64,000 nt of DNA from Mycobacterium sp. DL440. GTDB taxonomy: Bacteria > Actinomycetota > Actinomycetes > Mycobacteriales > Mycobacteriaceae. Both the position numbers and the translations under genes were made by a program. This document shows positions 56,595 through 64,000 of the stretch, piece by piece (the stretch's first letter is position 1; the number at the start of each line of letters is the position of its first letter). The notes under the pieces were generated by a model, which had not been told where the DNA came from, did no database searches, and was given only the letters and a program-made list of their open reading frames with translations. The DNA is taken from NCBI RefSeq assembly GCF_011745145.1, contig NZ_CP050191.1, forward strand, positions 4,909,433 through 4,973,432, given 5' to 3'.

Positions 56595-58637
56595 CTACGG
56601 TCCGGTGGCGGGCATCCCCGTGTACGGCGGGTTCTTCGGCTCGGGGAGCGGCAGGCCGCATCGCTTCAACTCATAGAGCGGCACGCGGTCGATCCGGTAC
56701 TTGGTGAACTCGTACGCGTGCGCCAGGTTGGACAGGAACCGCCGCGGGTTCATCTCTCCGCGCACCGAGTTCAGCATCGACTCGGTGGCCGGGCAATCCA
56801 GTGCCGCCTTCGCCTGCGAGATCCAGTCCTCGTCCAGGTAGGGCGGGATCCACTGTTTGGTCTTGAGGAACGGCCCTTCGGCGACGGCCCAGTCCGGGAA
56901 CAGGTTCTTGTCGTGGCCGATGCGGCCGTCGGTCAGCCGTTGGGTGTGCATCGCCAGCGGGTTCGTCAGGCCGATCTGGTCGATGACCCGCACGTCGAGC
57001 CCGACGTTCATGCCCAGCATGCCCATGTTGGTGAAGAACACCGTGTGCGGGGTTTCCAGCGCCCGACGGGCTTCCGGGGTGAGGTCGGGCGGCGGCGGAT
57101 AGGCGGGGACGACGTCCCACTGGTCGTAGTTGCCGGACGGCAACAGCAGCGCCCCGTCGGGGGTGTTGTTGATCGCGGTCAGCACCGCACGCATGCGCGG
57201 ATAGTCCAGGTAGTCGGCGGCGGTCAGCGGGTGCGCATGGCCGGTGGCCTGCGAGTAGAACCGGCGCTCGTCGACGATGCCGGTGTAGGTGACGCGGGTG
57301 CCGTCGGCCCCCAGCCCCGACGAGTTGGCGGCCCAGATCGACCAGCCCACCACCGAGGCCCACAGCACGCTGGTGGCCGCGGCCAGCAGGTAACCCGTCT
57401 CGCGGGTGAACCTGGTGCCGTCGGGTAGCACGACCGGAATGACCGCGACGGGCATCAGCAGGCAGAACAGCGGGGTCAGCAACACCCGGCCGTGCATGAA
57501 GTCACCGCCCTGCCGCACCCAGTAGATACCCTGCAGCATCCCACTGGCGAACATGAAAAGCACTACCGCGGCGGGACTTTGGACGGTGCGGGCCAGCCAG
57601 CCGTAGCCGCGGGGCACCTGATGGCGCACCCACCACGGCCGGGTCCGCGTGGTCAGCAACACCGCACCGAGTGCGGCCAGCAGCAGCACCGGCACCCACA
57701 GCAGGTAGGGGTGGTTGAAATTGGCGAGGTAGGTCAGGCCCTGGGACCACTTGGACCCCGAGGCGTCCTTGGCCACCGCGGTGCCCGGCACCAACAGCCC
57801 GTAGTAACCCATCCGGAAGATCTGGTAGGCGACCGGCAGCAGTCCACCGGCCACGACGATCAGGACCCGGCGCCGCCAACCGCGCGCCGCGATCAGCATC
57901 ATGACCAGTGCGCCGCCGCCGATCAACGCCAGCTCGGGGCGGATCAGCACGCTCAGGCCGGCAAGCGCGGCCAGCGCTCCCTCGAAGTACTTGCTGGACG
58001 CCGGATTCGGTGCAGCCTTGGGTGTCCCGCGCCGCGGTGCCGGAGCCGCACGCAGAGCCTGCGACCAGCACACCAACATCCACCACAGCAGCCCCAGATA
58101 GGCCAGGACCAAACCGTTTTCGAGCCCTGAGGTGGCGAAGTCGCGGGCCGGCGGAACGGCGATGTAGACCAGCGCGCCGGCGGGCAGCAGCAGAGCCCGC
58201 CGGCCCTGCAGGCTGGGGGCATACAACCGGCCGGTGCCGAGCATCGCCAGGACGACCCCGAGCACGCTCAGCGTCAACGCAAAGGCCAGCGCCACGTACT
58301 CCATCCGGACCGGACCGCCGAGCCACGCGCCCAGCGCGACCAGATAGGTCCACACGGTGGAGGTGTTGGCCTCGATCCGCTCACCCGCATTGAAGACGGG
58401 ACCGTTGCCCGCCATCAGGTTTCGCACCGTCCGCAGCACGATCAGGCCGTCGTCGGCGATCCAGCGGCGCTGCCAGGCGCCCCAGCCGAACAGCCCGGCC
58501 ACCACGACCACGCTCACCCACAGGCTGACCCGCACCGAGACGTCGTAGGGAAACACCGGCCACCGCGCCAACCGGGCACCCACGCCACCGGCCAGGCGGC
58601 GCAGCGTAATCCGGTCAGCTGAAGTAGATGGCTGCAC
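56595..58637 (-). CDS. aftB: Arabinofuranosyltransferase AftB
   Basis: This GT89 membrane enzyme of 680 residues (Rv3805c) adds terminal beta-1,2-arabinofuranose to arabinan. WIADDGLIVLRTVRN carries the catalytic acidic pair (Asp62-Asp63) after the first helix; about ten helices follow up to residue 450, then an extracytoplasmic domain ending PYTGMPATGP. The GTG at 58637 overlaps ubiA by 23 bases and yields an N-terminal tail absent from shorter annotated homologues; a start near codon 33 is the alternative. Part of the aftB-ubiA-PAP2-glfT2-glf transcript. Confidence 0.92.
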   Translation of the reverse strand: MQPSTSADRITLRRLAGGVGARLARWPVFPYDVSVRVSLWVSVVVVAGLFGWGAWQRRWIADDGLIVLRTVRNLMAGNGPVFNAGERIEANTSTVWTYLVALGAWLGGPVRMEYVALAFALTLSVLGVVLAMLGTGRLYAPSLQGRRALLLPAGALVYIAVPPARDFATSGLENGLVLAYLGLLWWMLVCWSQALRAAPAPRRGTPKAAPNPASSKYFEGALAALAGLSVLIRPELALIGGGALVMMLIAARGWRRRVLIVVAGGLLPVAYQIFRMGYYGLLVPGTAVAKDASGSKWSQGLTYLANFNHPYLLWVPVLLLAALGAVLLTTRTRPWWVRHQVPRGYGWLARTVQSPAAVVLFMFASGMLQGIYWVRQGGDFMHGRVLLTPLFCLLMPVAVIPVVLPDGTRFTRETGYLLAAATSVLWASVVGWSIWAANSSGLGADGTRVTYTGIVDERRFYSQATGHAHPLTAADYLDYPRMRAVLTAINNTPDGALLLPSGNYDQWDVVPAYPPPPDLTPEARRALETPHTVFFTNMGMLGMNVGLDVRVIDQIGLTNPLAMHTQRLTDGRIGHDKNLFPDWAVAEGPFLKTKQWIPPYLDEDWISQAKAALDCPATESMLNSVRGEMNPRRFLSNLAHAYEFTKYRIDRVPLYELKRCGLPLPEPKNPPYTGMPATGP

Positions 58638-59556
58638 CGATGGTTCCGATCCAGGCCAGGAACAGGATCTGCAGCACTCGGTCTTTCAGCGCAATCTCCT
58701 CAGGCTCACCGGCGATGCCACCGTCGATGTCAACCGCATAGCGCAGGATCGCGACGGTGAACGGAACCATCGTGATCGCGTACCACGATGCGTCCTGGCC
58801 GTCGAGACCCAAGGCGTCGTTGGCACTGTCGCGCCCGAACGCCCACAGGCCGTAGCAGAGCACCATCGCAGTGGCCGACAGTGTCCAGACGAACCGTAGA
58901 TAGGTGCTGGTGTAGCTCTCCAGCGACTTGCGGATCTTGGCCCCGGTCCGCTCGGCCAACTGCAGTTCCGCATACCGCTTACCGGCCGCCATGAACAGCG
59001 AGCCGAAGGCCATCACCAGCAGGAACCATTGCGACAGTGGGATATCGGCAGCCACACCACCGGCGATGGCGCGGATCAGGAATCCCGAGGAAACGATGCA
59101 GATGTCGAGCACGGCCTGGTGTTTGAGGCCGAAGCAGTACGCGAGCTGGATGGCGATGTACACCGCCATCACCAGCGCCAGAGCCGGGGTCAGCAGCCAC
59201 GAGATGCCCAGCGACGCCACGGCCAGAACGACGGCCAGCGTGTAGGCCATCCACTCCGGCACCACCCCGGCAGCGATCGGCCGGAACCGTTTCGTCGGAT
59301 GGGCGCGGTCGGCCTCGACGTCACGGGCATCGTTGATCAGATAGATCGACGACGCGGCCAGACAGAACGCCACGAACGCGATCGACACCTTGTAGGCGAG
59401 GTCGCCGTAGTCGTACTGGATGCCGCTGCCGACCGCGGCCAACGGGGCGGCCAGGACGAGCAGGTTCTTGATCCACTGGCGCGGACGGACAGCCTTGATC
59501 AGCCCCGCGGCCAGATTCTTCGGCGGGCCTACCTCCGGCAGCACTTCCTCACTCAT
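58615..59556 (-). CDS. ubiA: Decaprenyl-phosphate phosphoribosyltransferase (DPPR synthase)
   Basis: This UbiA-family membrane protein of 313 residues (Rv3806c) joins decaprenyl phosphate and PRPP to give DPPR, the precursor of arabinose donors. It has about nine helices, and the aspartate motif NDARDVEADRAHPTKRFRP binds magnesium-diphosphate. A second acidic loop is YAVDIDGGIAGEPEE. The start overlaps the stop of the phosphatase gene (ATGA), and its stop is overlapped by aftB. The product passes through a phosphatase step to the DprE1/DprE2 pair. Confidence 0.95.
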   Translation of the reverse strand: MSEEVLPEVGPPKNLAAGLIKAVRPRQWIKNLLVLAAPLAAVGSGIQYDYGDLAYKVSIAFVAFCLAASSIYLINDARDVEADRAHPTKRFRPIAAGVVPEWMAYTLAVVLAVASLGISWLLTPALALVMAVYIAIQLAYCFGLKHQAVLDICIVSSGFLIRAIAGGVAADIPLSQWFLLVMAFGSLFMAAGKRYAELQLAERTGAKIRKSLESYTSTYLRFVWTLSATAMVLCYGLWAFGRDSANDALGLDGQDASWYAITMVPFTVAILRYAVDIDGGIAGEPEEIALKDRVLQILFLAWIGTIGAAIYFS

Positions 59557-60098
59557 TTGGCCACGGTCTCCTTCGGCCCGACACCGGCAGTTTTTCCGAC
59601 CACAGAACCCACGGCTGCTCCGACGGCTGCTCCGACGGCCACGCCGGTGAGCACATCGGTGGGATAGTGCACGCCCAACACCAGACGTGACAGTGCCATG
59701 GGCACCATCAGCACCGCACGCACCGGCAGACCGGTGGTCCGGGCCAGCAGCACCGCTGCTGCGGCGGTCGAGGTGGCATGTGCCGACGGGAAACTCAGCC
59801 GGCTCGGCGTCCCGACGTTCACAGCGATATCGGGGTGGTGTGGCCGCTCACGGCGCACCACCCGCTTGATCAGGACCGCGGCGGCGTGGGCCAGGAACGC
59901 CCCGGCACCCACCGCCAGCCATGACTTGCGCTTGGCCGGCTGGGCCAGCGCACCGGCGGCGGCGAGCCCGAGCCAACCCAGACTGTGCTCGCCGAAGTGC
60001 GACAGCGCACGCGCGCCGGTCAGGACACCCGGCCGGGTGGCCAGGGCAGACTGCACGGCAACCAACACGGCGTCCTCGCCGCGCGGGGCATCGGTCAT
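59553..60098 (-). CDS. PAP2-type phosphatase (Rv3807c type)
   Basis: The 181-residue membrane phosphatase carries the three PAP2 motifs in order: KRVVRRERP (about 78-86), SFPSAHAT (about 102-109) and SRLVLGVHYPTD (about 136-147). It has been suggested to dephosphorylate DPPR to decaprenylphosphoryl-ribose, between UbiA and DprE1. The alanine/glycine-rich C-terminal stretch (VGAAVGAAVGSVVG) is encoded by near-repeats. It overlaps ubiA by 4 bases and begins one base after the glfT2 stop. Confidence 0.92.
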   Translation of the reverse strand: MTDAPRGEDAVLVAVQSALATRPGVLTGARALSHFGEHSLGWLGLAAAGALAQPAKRKSWLAVGAGAFLAHAAAVLIKRVVRRERPHHPDIAVNVGTPSRLSFPSAHATSTAAAAVLLARTTGLPVRAVLMVPMALSRLVLGVHYPTDVLTGVAVGAAVGAAVGSVVGKTAGVGPKETVAK

Positions 60099-60099
60099 G

Positions 60100-64000
<3,901 letters not shown>

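Overview
The window is a high-GC chromosomal segment of a mycobacterium, most likely a rapid grower (Mycolicibacterium / M. smegmatis-like). The evidence is the complete arabinogalactan and mycolic-acid assembly locus in the order known from M. tuberculosis Rv3772-Rv3810, combined with an MspA-type porin gene and a furA-katG pair lying between dprE1 and dprE2, an arrangement I recall from fast growers. No insertion sequence, prophage, CRISPR array or plasmid gene was seen.

Left arm (1-12.7 kb): a small hypothetical ORF, tRNA-Arg(ACG) and tRNA-Ser(GCT), then housekeeping and accessory genes. These are the aromatic aminotransferase (hisC2/pat), a GXWXG/DUF4334 protein, a TIGR03086 protein, echA21, an epimerase with a membrane partner, a MocR regulator, a cutinase, an acyl-ACP desaturase with a palindromic operator, an Ntn hydrolase, a Fic-like fragment, tRNA-Ser(TGA), a MarR regulator, a quinone oxidoreductase, and a class-V aminotransferase-like protein that has lost its PLP lysine.

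Galactan export block (12.8-17.8 kb, + strand): an Rv3779-type membrane glycosyltransferase, the proteasome activator bpa, and the overlapping wzt-glfT1-wzm genes, which start galactan synthesis and export it.

Variable insert (17.8-22.2 kb): a PNPOx-like flavoprotein, an MspA-family porin with a long upstream region, an AhpD-like protein divergent from a second MocR regulator, and a TRIC-family channel.

Arabinan block (22.2-41.4 kb, + strand): gtrA (Rv3789), dprE1, then an inserted furA-katG pair and a convergent tetR-DUF2236 operon with a double palindromic operator, then dprE2-aftA-embC-embA-embB with overlapping junctions. DprE1/DprE2 make decaprenyl-phosphoryl-arabinose, which AftA and the Emb proteins polymerise.

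Mycolate and cell-wall attachment block (41.7-63.3 kb, - strand): a phytoene-dehydrogenase-like oxidoreductase, accD4, pks13 and fadD32 (mycolate condensation), an Rv3802c-type hydrolase, a DUF732 lipoprotein, an MPT51-like non-catalytic antigen-85 relative, fbpA, a gutted antigen-85 remnant, then aftB-ubiA-PAP2-glfT2-glf (terminal arabinan, DPPR supply and galactan polymerisation). The exported repetitive protein gene erp diverges from glf and runs off the right edge.
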